In this document: positions 29,701 through 43,400 of the stretch, in pieces
Layout of the letters: the number at the start of each line of letters is the position of its first letter
How positions within the stretch are numbered: position 1 is the stretch's first letter
Assembly: GCF_000699445.3 (NCBI RefSeq)
Contig: NC_067198.1
Span: 24,315,536-24,379,535 of the forward strand
Reading direction: 5' to 3'
Length of the DNA stretch: 64,000 bases
Source: Schistosoma haematobium
Lineage: Eukaryota > Platyhelminthes > Trematoda > Strigeidida > Schistosomatidae
Notes under the pieces: model-generated
Told to the model about the DNA's origin: nothing
The model's database searches: none
Seen by the model: the letters and a program-made list of their open reading frames with translations, nothing else
Program-made: the position numbers and the translations under genes

Positions 29701-32700
29701 TTTTGAAGTTGGAACGATATTAGTTAACATCAGAACTTTTTACATTTTGACATATTAAGACCATTGTAATCTGGCACCATCATGTAACTGACATACATCT
29801 TTATTTGCTACTTTGTGTTGTACAACACTATAACATTTTGATATTTATTTATCCCAATGACTATTCTTAAAGTATGATACGTTTGTAAAAATTTCTGTCT
29901 TTTCGTTTCTCATTCGAGTACGATTATCATCGTTGATGTTTTCTTATCTATTAACCATTCGATGTATTGAGTCGTGTTGATTCACTTTCATATCAAAAGT
30001 ATCTTCTAAATGTTCTTATTTAAAGCTTAAATAAAATATTCATATTATAACGACAAAATCATTAAGAACAAGAAAAATCTCGCAACTGAAAACCACTTCT
30101 CTGAAAGAATAAATCATTCAAGTTGTAAATCTTCATCATCTTTCAATATATGATTATAATCTATAATTTACATCACAAACGAGAGTTTATACATCAAGAT
30201 ATTATATATGTACTTTTCTAACATTTCTTCAAAATTAATAGATTAATTAACTGTGACAGTGAAAACTGACAAAAGTCATCTATAGATTTATTAGTTATCT
30301 AACTGATTAAATGTAATACATAATCATAAAAATGTAAAAGTATTATAAGTAGAGGTGGATGGTAACTAGCAATGAGATCTAGGACGTGCATTTCGTCCTA
30401 TTTGGGAGTGGTCAGCTGGATGTAGATGTACCTGCAATCCAGAGTTTACGTTCACTCCGAGACTCGAACCCATTGCGTTATCCACTTAACTCCTGAGTCC
30501 ATATACTCACAAGCTTATGCAATGGAGTGAAGTTTAATTCATCCTTGTATTGGTTGTTTGAATCTTCCACTGCTTAACACCATCCATTCTTGCTTATAAT
30601 ACTTGTGACTCAAAGAAATATCCAGGCAATCCGTACAGGATGCACATGAGTCAAGAAGAGACTGATCAATTGCAGTCCTAAACATCAATGAGAAGATTCA
30701 AACAAAAAAGACAGGAATAAAGTATGACAAGTATATTTACCTTGCTTCTATTTGCTAAATATTGAACGATATCGGCGTGCTGACGTCTGAAACACAGAAG
30801 TAAAAAACAAAACGTAAAAAATCAATTACAAGTGATAAGTCGAAAATCTAAATCAACACGAAACTTAAAGGGATATGAAACGATAAATGATAATTTATTT
30901 TCTGGTTCATTATCTTAAATAAAGAACAGGAAATCAGGTTTGATAATGAAGAAAAGTTTATTCGAGTTAATAAAATAAAAGTGAATGAAATAGTTCTGTA
31001 AAAAATACCAGAATTATTTCTCTATATCTGCAGTCATTAAGTTATTAGTGATAAAATGTTAAAATCTTATAGGTAATTTCAGTTCAGAATCAATTTTTCC
31101 CTGAATACTAATATTGATGTTGGTAGATTCATGAATGTGTTGATAAATCCAGAAACGTTTCATTAATTTTGCATTCCTTTAGGATAAATCTACTTATATT
31201 GTATACTTCCAAAAAAATTAATAAAAATACCTTCAACAGTGTATCGTACTTAGCAAATATTAGATAAAGAAATATTTAAAAACTTTGGAAAACTGCTCTT
31301 TACTCACAAAGAATTAACAACTATTATTTGACGCTGCAACCAAAAGTGTCCATTACATATCTTGCTATTTAGATTATTTCAAAATTTTCGAAATCAAGTG
31401 GCATGATTTCTGATAATTTGTTAACTGATTCAAAACGACGATTTAGGTTTTGAAATTGGATATCCGTATCAATTTGATTTATGCGGTTTCGCGTATCACA
31501 GAATTTTAGACCAAGTGCTAATACGATTCCGCATATCATACTGTAGCAAAGTGATTAGTAACCGTTTTGAAACCTCTCCATAAACGCCTGGTCAAACATA
31601 GTATTAAGGATGTATTCCAATTCGTCGAAAAGATAAGAAACATAAACACGAAAGATCAAACGATGATGTCCTTTGACGTAACATCATTGTTCACAAATGT
31701 TCCACTCAGAGAAGCTGTTGAATATATTTGTGAACAACTTAGAGAACAAGAAATAGAAACGACAATCCTGTGAAGATCATCAAAGAATTATTACTAAAAT
31801 GTACTATGACTGTACATTTCAAATTCAATGGTGAAATCTACATACAAATAGATGGTGTCGCGATGGGTTCAGCCCTGTGTCCCATATTGGCAGACATTTT
31901 CCTCTCTAAACTAGAAAACGGCCAACTAGCACAAGAGATCGATAAGTTTTCATTTTACTACCGATATACGGATGATACATCCTTTGTAACAACCAGACGG
32001 ACATCCTAGAAACACTAGAGCGTTTCAATACTGTTCACCCGTCCATAAAATTTACATGGGAGAAGGAAAATCGGGGTAGAATAGCCTTTCTAGATGTTCT
32101 ACTTACAAGGAGGAAAGACGGGTCGCTAAAAAGAAACATAAATAGGAAAATTACCTGGACGGGTCAATATACAAACAGTTAGTCAACTAAAATGTAGGAC
32201 CAGGCACATTTATACATCCGTGCTGAGATTTCGTCAGACACAAACCCATTTGGGCTGATCAGACTTCCAAGATAAGTGAAGTTGTCGACGCGTTCGACTA
32301 CTTCACTCCCTATCCATAGTTCAGGTGTTGACGCAGATCAGTTCTGAAGCAACAACTTGCATTTAGAGGGAGAGAAGAGCATTCCAAACATTCTGGCATT
32401 GTTGCTTAGTGCAACCAAAAGACTGCATTCTATCAGCGTCTTCACCAAACAGGACTATATCATCTGCGTATTCTAAGTCGATAAGTGGACCTCCTAGTAG
32501 GAGATCAATACCCGAGGATTCAGTCGACGGGGATGTTATTTCCATCAGTAGGTCTATGATCAAGTTAAACAGAAATGGAGAAAGTGGACAGCCTTGACGG
32601 ACACCACTTGAGGTTGCAAAAGCAGACGACAGTTCGCCATAAGCTCTGACTCGACTAGTAGAGTTCGAGTAAAGAGCCTTCACAAGGTTTATGTAATTCT

Positions 32701-35700
32701 GAGGTACGCCTTTCAATGACAGACACTGCCACAGAATCTCGCGGTCTACCGAGTCAAATGCTGCTTTCAAGTCAAGAAAGACCACCATTGTCGGACGTCG
32801 ATAAGTATGCCTATGTTCTAGAATCTGACGAATGGTGAATATGTGGTCGATGCAGCCACGACCAGGTCTGAAGCTTGATTCTCTCGTGTTTGCTGTTCAC
32901 GAGTCTTAGTTAGGCGTCTAATAATTATCGAGGCTAGTATTTTAGATATTATATTAGTTAAACTAATCCCTCTGTGGTTGTCACAGGATGATTTTGACCC
33001 TTTCTTATATATTGGGACGATAAGTGATTGTGACCAGTTAGATGGAATAACGTCTAACTCCCAGATCTTAGCTAAAATATTAGTCAACCTAATCGCTAAA
33101 ATTGGACCACCATCCTTAAAGACCTCTGGAGCCAATCCATCTGGACCAGTTGCCCTTCCTCGTTTCAGATTAACTATAGCCTTTTGAACTTCAGCAAGAG
33201 TTGGGGGACCTACTTCAGTGTTCCATTCACTGTCTGGGAATGGAGGGTAGTTGTAGAGTAGCTGAAGGCCAGTTGAACTGTTCTCTGAAATGGTCCGCCC
33301 ATCGTTCTAAACGTCTGGACTGGGAGCAGATGAGGGTGTCGTCTTTTTCCGAAATAGTCTCACTTACACTTGACTTATTAATTCCAGTTTCTTTTATTAG
33401 TCTGTAGAGCTGTCTTGTGTTCCCTATAGCCGCCGCCCTTTCCATCTCTTTTGCTTTCGTTTCCCACCACTGCTCACGGTCGTTCCTTAGAATTTTGCTT
33501 AACTTAGATCTGATTTGTTGTCGCTCTTCATCGTGTTCAGAGCCTGATGGGATGAGTTTACGAGAATCCATCAGTGCAATAAACCTTGAGGAAATCCATT
33601 GGTTATTTGTAACCCTGTGGTTTAAAACACTGATAGATGTCACTACTGTTTCCACAGCTGTTTGTATATCTTCCCAAGCAACATCTGGGTCAGCCTCGTC
33701 TTCAGAACTACCTAATTGTGACCTCAGTTGTTCCTGGAACCTACTTTTGGTTTTCTCGCTACTCAATTAAGTTCTAATGGGTCTTTTTACTGTGGCATTT
33801 TTGCGTCGAGTGAGGCGCAAGCAGATGCGTGCCTGTATTAGGGCATGGTCGGAGTCCAAGCACGTACTCCAGAATGAGCGACAATCTTCTACCGACCCTC
33901 TCCAACGATGACTGATGGCAATATGGTCTATTTAAGTCCATCGTTGGTTTGGTGTAGGGGGTCGCCATGTTAGACGATGTCCCTCCTTATGCTTAAAATT
34001 TGCGTTTGCTAAAAATAAACGATTGTCTGAGCATAGTTGCAGCAGACGATCACCATTATCTGTTCGTTGTGTCGGAATACTAAAATATCCACCTAAATGC
34101 CTTTCTGTTTGGTTTAAACTACCTATCTGGGCATTAAAATCACCTGCTACAAGTACTATGTCTGAACGTTTAGCTTTCTGAAGAAGTTCAGATAGCTTTC
34201 TGTAAAATTCATCTTTCACTTCATCTGAGCTGCAGTCGGTGGGAGCGTAGGCAGAAACGACAAAAAGGCAACGACGTGTGTCTCTATCCTTCCGAGTTCT
34301 TACGGAGCCGTTTAGCCGAACAGCACATAAACAACTGTTAATGGGGATCCACTTTAACAGTGCTTGTTCCGCCCTCATGATTAGTGCTATCCCTACTCCT
34401 GCCAGTCCATGAGGGCTGGCCGTCGGGTCACCAGATACACGGAGGGTGTATCTCGTTGGCTCTCCGTTTTGTCGAGGTGAGGTCAAGTGAATGACCACAC
34501 TGGAATCCTGTATGCGTGTTTCGGAGACACAGCATACATCAATCGTACAAGATTCTAGGGTTCTAGCTAAGGAAGCCTGTTGAACGATTTGATATAGGGT
34601 GCGTACGTTGAAGGCTCCAATGTGTAGTTTGGAGCGAGGTTTCAGTGGACCTGGGACAGTGTTTTGAGCACTAGAATCGTTGGCTATGATGACATTTGAG
34701 GAGGAAGCCGAAAAAGGAAGTTTAGAGGTGAAAGTCGATGTACGAGGAGTAATAGGAAGTGAAGACGGAGGTTGATTAGGAATACAGTGGTCTTGAGTGC
34801 TGTTAGAGGTATGAGGGCGGCTATCACTTCCCGGTTGCCCACACCGTGGAAGGGTTGTTCTGGAGGTACCTGAAAAGGAAATTTGATTAGAGGTAGTCTT
34901 AGTGACCTGAGAGCGTGACCGAAGTGCCCAAGGAACAACTGCTTGAGGTCGGTCACACACCTTTTTATGGGTAATCTTTGTGTTAGCTCCGTACTTTTTG
35001 GGACCTTACCGCCGGAGACGGATATCCGTGGGATAAAGCAAGGTGTGGATTTTTAGGGTCGACCTTTTCTAACCCCACCCCTCCTTGTGGGAAGGCAGCA
35101 TCGCTGTCATGCTGGTTGTCTGAAGGAAACACCTTACTGCTGTCACACCCCTGTACAGTCAGCAGTACGGCTTCGCCTTCGGACCTTGGGTTTGTTGCTT
35201 TTAGTCTTGCCGCTCTTCAACCGACCTGTCTGACATGGTAGGACCTTGAGGAACGGTTGTTCCAGCCAGTATAGCTCGGTTGCTTCATCCTGATAGGCAA
35301 GCCCGACCACCACTTCAAGGTAGCAACAATACAAAAGGAACCTTATTAAGACATTGCATCATAGAATCAAGAATATATGCTCTGTGGATACGATTGAAGA
35401 TGAAACAAAGGTATTATACAGAACACTGAAGTAAAATGGATATCCCGAGAAATTTATAAATAAAAACATAACCAATAGAAGATAGCATAGAGAATGCCCA
35501 ACTGTAGATAAAAAGGTTCTGTATATACGCTTACAATTCAGAGGCGATGCACCGAGTGAAATGCTAAAACTTAAGTTAAGCAGATCAATTCAAAGGACTT
35601 TTAACACAGGTAAACTATAACTAATGTTCCCTACACGATCAATAATCATTCCAAGGTTGAAAGATAAATTACGTAGACTAGCCACCTCTTTTGTGTCTAT

Positions 35701-38700
35701 CAATTCAACTGCTCCTGTGGAGCCATTTATATTGGAAGATGTTCTAGGAATTTGTACATTCGGGCTCGTGAGCACCTCCCCGTATGGTTAAGCAAAGGTG
35801 TAGTCAAAACGATCAACAGCTCCATTTTAGACCATATAGTTCAGATAGGATATACAGCCAACATGGAGCAATCTTTTGCGATAATCGATAATGCTAACAG
35901 AAGTCTACCTAAATCCTATAGACGGCTGAAGCAATTGCTATTCGGATCAAAAAGCCAGAGCTTTGCATCCAAAAAAAATATGTTCAGCCACTCCGCCTGC
36001 AGCTCATCTAGAGTTACTGCCGGTTCCAAGCCCGGATAAAGGAGGAGGGTTTGGGCATGGGGTTAGCGACCTCATCCCGTAGAAAACTAACTCGCTAAAA
36101 GACGCTTACCAGAAAAAATAATTCAAACCATTTAAACTCTGCCCTGGGAGTTAGAAGATCTTCATTTAGAGGAATTATGACGCTTCATGGTGAAAGCCGA
36201 GTTCCTTCCGAAGCCACGAGGCCGATGCCCCTTCTAACAACCAGGGCAACAATTTTTATAGGTACATGGAACGTACGGACAATGTGGGAGACCTGGAAGA
36301 CCAGTCAAATAGCAACGGAAATGAGGAGATACAAATTGGCAGTACTGGGAATCAGCGAAACCCATCGGACACAAGCTGGACAACAAAGGCTAAATACGGG
36401 AGAGATGCTGCTATACTCCGGTCACGAAGAGGAAAATGCTCCACACACTCAGGGAGTCGCTCTTATGCTGTCCAAAGTAGCACGAAATGCACTTGTAGGA
36501 TGGGAATCTCACCGATCCAGAATCATCAAAGCATCATTCAAAACAAAGAAGGAGGGGATCACAATGAATATTATCCAATATTATGCCCCCACCAATGATA
36601 GCAACGACGACATTAGAGATCAATTCTACGAGCGGCTGCAGTCAATCATAGAGAAGTGCCCAAGAAACGACCTCACCATTCTGATGGGAGATCTAAATGC
36701 CAAAGTCGGAATAGACAACACCGGATATGAAGATATCATGGGACAACATGGATTGACTGGGAGAGAGAAACGAAAATGGGGGAAGATTTGCAAATCTGTT
36801 TGCCTTCAACAAATCGGTCATAGGCGGCACAATATTTCCACACAAACGTAAACATAAAGCTACATGGATTTCACCGGACCACACTACAAAGAACCAGATA
36901 GATCATATTTGCATCAACAAAAAATTCCGAAGGACAATGGAAGATGTGAGAACCAAGAGAGGAGCTGATATAGCTTCAGATCACCATCTAGTTGTGGCCA
37001 ATTTAAAACTGAATCTAAAGAAGAACTGGAAAACTGGACAAACAGCACTACAAAGGTTCAATACAGCCTTCCTTCGAGATACTGACAAACCCAATGAATT
37101 CAAGATAGTTCTCAACAACAGGTTCCAAGCCTTACAGGATCTATTGAAAGAAGAAGAAACTACGACCAAGAGCAACTGGAAAAGTATCAAATAAGCATTA
37201 ACTTCAACGTGTCAAGAGGTTTTGGGCCTCAAGAAGCACCATCATAAGGAATGGATCTCCATAGAAACACTGGACAAGATCAAAGAAATGAAGAACAAGA
37301 GGATAGCAATTAACAACAGCCGAACACGAGCACAGAAAGTCCAAGCACAAGCTGAGTACATTGAAGCAAACAAACAAGTGAGCAAGAGCATTACAGCTGA
37401 CAAGAAGAAGTACGTGGAAGAACTAACAACGACGGCGGAAAAAGCTGCAAGAGAAGGAAATATGAAACAGCTTTACGATACAACGAAGAAACTAGCAGGG
37501 AAATATAATAGACCACAAAGACCGGTAAGGGACGAAGAAGGCAGGCCAATCACCGAAATTCAAGAACAGCGGAACAGATGGGTAGAGTACTTCGAGGAAC
37601 TCCTGAATAGGCCGGCTCCAGCGAATCCACCGGACATCGGAGCAGCACACACAGATCTTCCTATAGATGTCAACCCACCAACGACGGAAGAAATCAGAAT
37701 GGCCATCAGACAAATCAAGAGCGGGAAAGCAGTAGGACCCGACAATATACCAGCTGAAGCACTGAAGTCAGACATCGAAGTAACTACAAACATGCTTCAC
37801 CTTCTATTCAAAAAGATTTGGGAGGAGGAACAAGTGCCGATGGATTGGAAAGAAGGACACCTCGTCAAGATTCCAAAGAAAGGAGATCTGAGCAAATGTA
37901 AAAAATACAGTGGCACTACTCTACTGTCAGTACCAGGGAAAGTCTTTAACAGAGTGTTGCTGAACCGGATGAAAGATGCAGTAGACGCCCAACTTCCAGA
38001 TCAAAAAGCTGGATTCCGTAAGGATCGGTCGTGCACAGACCAAATTGCAACACTACGGATCATCGTCGAACAATCAATTGAGTGGAACTCAACACTGTAC
38101 ATCAACTTCATTGACTATGAGAAGGCATTTGACAGTGTGAATAGGAGGATTTTATGGAAACTTCTTCGACACTATGGTGTGAGTATCTGAAAAGATCGTC
38201 AACATCATACGGAACTCATACGACGGACTACTATGCAAAGTCGTGCATGGAGGACAGCTGACAGATGCACGCCAAGTAAGGACTGGAGTCAGACAAGGCT
38301 GTTTACTCTTTCACTCTTCCTCTTTCTTCCGGTGGTCGACTGCATTATGAAGACCTCAACATCTGAAGGAAAACACGGAATACGATGGACAGCTCAGAAT
38401 CAATTAGACGATTTGGACTTCGCAGATGACCTAGCCCTCCTATCGCGTACACACGAACAAATGCAGATGAAGACAGCCAGTGTAGCAGCAGTCTCTGCAT
38501 CAGTAGGCCTCAGTATACACAAGGGGAAAACCAAGGTCCTCAAATTCAAAGCGGAGAACAGCAATCCAATCACTCTTGATGGCGAAACTCTGGAAGATGT
38601 AGAGTCCTTCACATACCTAGGAAGCATCGTCGATGGACAAGGAGGTTCAAATGCAGACGTAAAGGCGAGGATTGGCAAAGCAAGGGTCGCATTCCTACAA

Positions 38701-39134
38701 CTGAAGAACATATGGAACTCGAAACAACTTTCAACCAATATCAAGGTGAGAATCTTCGATACGAACATCAAAGCAGTCAGTTCTACTGTACGGAGCTGAA
38801 ACTTGGAGAACTACAACAACCACCATCATCAAACATGTACAAGTATTTATAAATAGCTGTCTACGCAAGATACTCAACATCCATTGGACGGATACCATCA
38901 GCAACAGCCTTCTGTGGGAGAGAACAAACCAGCTTCCAGCTGAAGAAGAAATTAGGAAAAGACGATGGAAATGGATAGGAAATACATTACGCAAATCGTC
39001 AAATTGCATCACGAGGCAAGCCCTAACTTGGAATCCTGAAGGGAAGCGAAAAAGAGGAAGGCCAAAGAACACATTACGTCGGATAATAGAAGCAGGTATG
39101 AAAAAGATGAATTACAACTGGAAGGAGCTGGAAA

Positions 39135-39201
<67 letters not shown>

Positions 39202-40421
39202 TTATTGTAACCCAGTTATTTACACTCATCTATGTCATTTGTTTTCACTCTATCTCAATGTAAAAATTCTATCACATTTTTTGGTTTGTAAGCAGCTGAC
39301 GAGAAACCTCGAAATAATATGAATTCATACTATTCTGCACCAATATTTGTTCTTGCTTTATTTAAATTCATAAAAGGAACCAATTGCATGAAACTCCTTT
39401 TACCCTGGCCAACTTTGACACCAACTAGTTAATAATCAATTTTATAATATGGTGGCATAAATTTGATCAATGCTCATTTTATGTCCCAAACTTATTATTA
39501 TTATCTTTACCACTGTGATTATCATCTTTATCATTGTTATTGTTATTATCATTACACTTGATAACCTTTTTGAGGAATTTATTCAATATCCACCCCTAAA
39601 TCTACTGTATCTGACCTAATTCATATTATCCTACATATTACTTAATTCCCGATTTTTATTTCATTATTTCCTCTCTCACCCCATGTTGACCATATTTATT
39701 CTGATCATTTATCGCACAATTTCATTTCACTTATAAACTGATTCAAGTTAGCAACTTCATATTAGTCAGCCCTAACATTAACGATCTGATTTGATAGCAA
39801 ACAACAATTCTTAATTCACATATTACAATTTCCAAAGGATGTACTCTGCCTTAAATCTGGCCAATTTTATGGATTATTAATTTGGATTTATAATTGTAGA
39901 ACCTGATGAGAAAATATTGAAAAGAATATTCTTCGTTCATACAGTTGTATTTTAATATAATGGGGATTTTTCAGTGATTAAAATTTATTATCCCTGATGA
40001 CCTTGGAGGTTAGTTAGAACATACGATGCTGAAAAAAAGGACGATCTAATGATGTAAAAGAAGAAGGCTTAATTTGAGAAAAAATGTCAACGAATGAAAC
40101 GTATTGAAATGTTATAAGATAAGTAAGGAAAGATACTTATTGTGCTACTATGAACGAAACCAAGACAAATGAGTGAGATAATTCTTCTTTTTGTCAAAAA
40201 GTAAGTAAGAAAAGGATAGATCATGCAAATATATTTCGTGAAAATCTCTTTACGTGTTAGTACTGAATCATAAAAAGACTGAACTTCTAAAGAGAGATCC
40301 AGAGTTGAATATTATCTTTGCCACTAAGTTTCACCATCTTTTAATAAATTAAAGTTGCTTTGAAAATAGATACATAATTTGTAACTAAGGTGTTTTGTGT
40401 AATGTTGAATAAATAAATAAA

Positions 40422-40494
<73 letters not shown>

Positions 40495-43400
40495 GTTATT
40501 ATTATTTTTCTGTTTAAACATACACACTAATGTCGTTCGCAAACTATTTGTCTGTTTGTGTTATGCTTTTTCGACTTCACCTAGATAACGTTTTCATGGT
40601 TAATAAAAACTTTTTCATCTACTCATGGTATCAGGTAAAGTAAAACACGAAGATACATTCCTAAATTTTATGTAAACAAAACGTTTACCAACATCTCTAC
40701 TGCACATTATAATAGTTATGATTTTCATGCCTATTGATCAATTGATACATATTCATGTGTGTGGGAGTGCACACATATTTACTGTATGTAATTTTGCGAC
40801 TACAGTAACATGAGTTTCCATTGTATTTCGCTTTATTGATTAATGAAAAAGAGAATAGATTGTTTTTAAAACTACCAAAGAATTTTTCAGGTCTAGAAAT
40901 TGGATGATCATTGATTGAAATCGATCTTTCAAGCAAAAGTCAACTATAAATAATAAAAATCAGTATTGCGTATTTACTGTGAATATATATTTTTTCTCCA
41001 TTTATTGAGAACTACTTTTCACAGAGAACCAAATTTCATACGAGTGAAAGTGTGATAACTGAGTTTAGAAAAGCAGTCAGTGACTCGTCCACTTGAGAAA
41101 AAAATTATATAACATACGGCATATTATTTATGAATAATTTATTTTGTTTTTTCAAATGTTGATTGAGTATAGTTTTAACAACTCACTGAGATTTCGTAAT
41201 TGTTTAGTTCAAAACCGATCTCATAGTTGAGGAATTTCAAATTAACCTATGTAGTAGTGTACACATGATAAGTGAATAAAAAACCTACTTCTTTCCATAG
41301 CAGGATAGATCAACGACATTAAGGTGATTTTTCGGCGACAATGAATTAGTTTATATCACTCAAACGCATATGATGATGAAACATAAACAACAGTCTAGTA
41401 TTAACGAAAACGACAAAGTACTGGACAGCTTCTTCCACATAGTATCGGATCATTCAACAATCAACTTACAAGAAGTCAAATATTTTGAAGAGTTTACCAA
41501 ATAAAAGCGAAACGGTCGTCGATTGCTCCCTAGTTTTTAATTATGAACCATATGGTACCAATAATAAATATATTTTTTGTCATGTCTCAATGAGTAGAAA
41601 ATTGTATTTCTGACGTTTCGTGACTTAATTTAAGCGACTTCTTCAGATTGAAAAAATAAACGAAATAAATTAAAAGTTCAAATAGTACAAACTGATTCGA
41701 CTTGTGTTAATTTATTTCGGTTGTTCATACACTCTGAAGAAGTGGCTTACATTAAGTCACGAAACGTCAGAAATACTTATTGGGATATACCAAAAAATAT
41801 ATTTATTATTTACTTTCTACTCAATGCTCAATTTATTTGGGACTAATAAGTCCAACCTCAGCGTTGTTAAATACGATATCAGTCTATCATGAGAATTAAT
41901 ATCTTTTTGAGATGATTCAATCCATATTTGTAGGATAGTGGAGTGGTTGATGTGCATGAACTAATGGTTCGATCACCAAACGGTCAAGTGTTGATCAATC
42001 CTGCACATCACAACATCAGCTTTCACAATCTCGTCAAATCATCCTTTTTATGAGATCACTCAAATCTAAATAACTGCATCTCAAACGGTTTAATAATACC
42101 AAGAAGTAAACGAACAACTTACAAAGTATTTCAACCAATCAAACTAGATCAACATCATATGGACAAGATGTTTGGAATTTGTGTGAAAACTGATCTTGGG
42201 ATACTCATTCTGTGTATTTATTTCATATCAGCTAACTACTGATATAACAGAAACTAGGATATTAAAAATAAATTTCTACAGTATCCCTAAAACAAATTTG
42301 AAATGTTTTTAAAAATAATACAGTAGTTAACTATTTCTGATATGATGGGAAGAAAAGTCAAAATTCGATTGATCTACTGATAATGAGTTTTGTTCAACCG
42401 TACTTCCGTTATGATTCAATGTAATGATTACTCAATGTAGTATTTGCTTCGTTTTCTCGTATGATATCTTATTCTGTATAACATACAATATTTGTGTATT
42501 CAATTGACATGAACCATGCTCAGCATATGATTTGTCATAACTGAGTATTTTTTATATATGTGATTTCATTCTAATTATTAATCAAAGTATGTGTACAATC
42601 AATATATAAATGAGTGTATTAACGACTAGGATCGTCAATGTCGTGTCTTGAGAGTTAATAAATTTTTACTTATACTAGTCTTTGTGTTCTTACTTTCGCA
42701 TCATGGGAATAGAAGAGGTCCCCCGTTCCGAGTATAAGTGATAAGCGCTTCTGACACAACAACCGGCGACGACTAAGTATAACAAGAAGCATTCAAACAA
42801 TATGATTTATCAATTTCAAAGTGTACTAGTTACATAATGTAGAGTATTGTTGTGGCTTAGTTACAGAGTATTATAAACAATAAAATACATTATTTTATAA
42901 CACTATTTTTTCAAGGTTATAGGAGAAATGAACTAAACATGATAATTCTTACAAATCATTAACTTTACTAGTACAATAAACGAATAATAATATGCAACTA
43001 GTGTCAAATGATGAAGTTTATTTGATATTTGCCATTATGTTGGTTTTTGCCACTAGTAATATAAAAACTTGTAAACCAAATCGCTTTACTCCACTTACAA
43101 ATTAATACATCAAAAGAGAATGGGTGAATTTCAATCATTTTTGTAAGTATAGGAACCAGATCTTTCACAAGAGACCCGCTTACATAATAAAACGGTTATT
43201 TTATAACAAAAAAAACAATACTATTTCCAACAACTACGTTATTCTAGTAGTATTGGTAAATATAAAAACCGTGAAATCATGTTAATATGTTAAATCAAGA
43301 GATACTTCCGAGTACTTAACAAATATAACCGTATGAGATAAGATAATGTTTAATATGTATCGCCTAACGACCTGAAAACAGGTAGGTACGGTGAAAACGA

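Larger units (their letters stand above)
41560..41810. repeat. Long inverted repeat with hammerhead cores in both arms
   Basis: Arms of roughly 105-112 bp (41560-41672 and 41706-41810) are imperfect inverted copies. The outermost 20 bp (aataataaatatattttttg and its complement) pair perfectly. The right arm, plus strand, has CTGAAGA (41734), an 8-bp stem II (gtggctta/taagtcac with one G-T wobble), then GAAAC and GTC (41761-41768). The left arm has the same order on the minus strand (41646 to 41612). This fits the hammerhead found in Penelope-like element termini. Confidence 0.8.

Noticed and set aside
30461..30502. tRNA-like A and B boxes
   Set aside because: Not a tRNA gene: no acceptor stem or full cloverleaf, and it is embedded in the SINE, where such boxes are the promoter.
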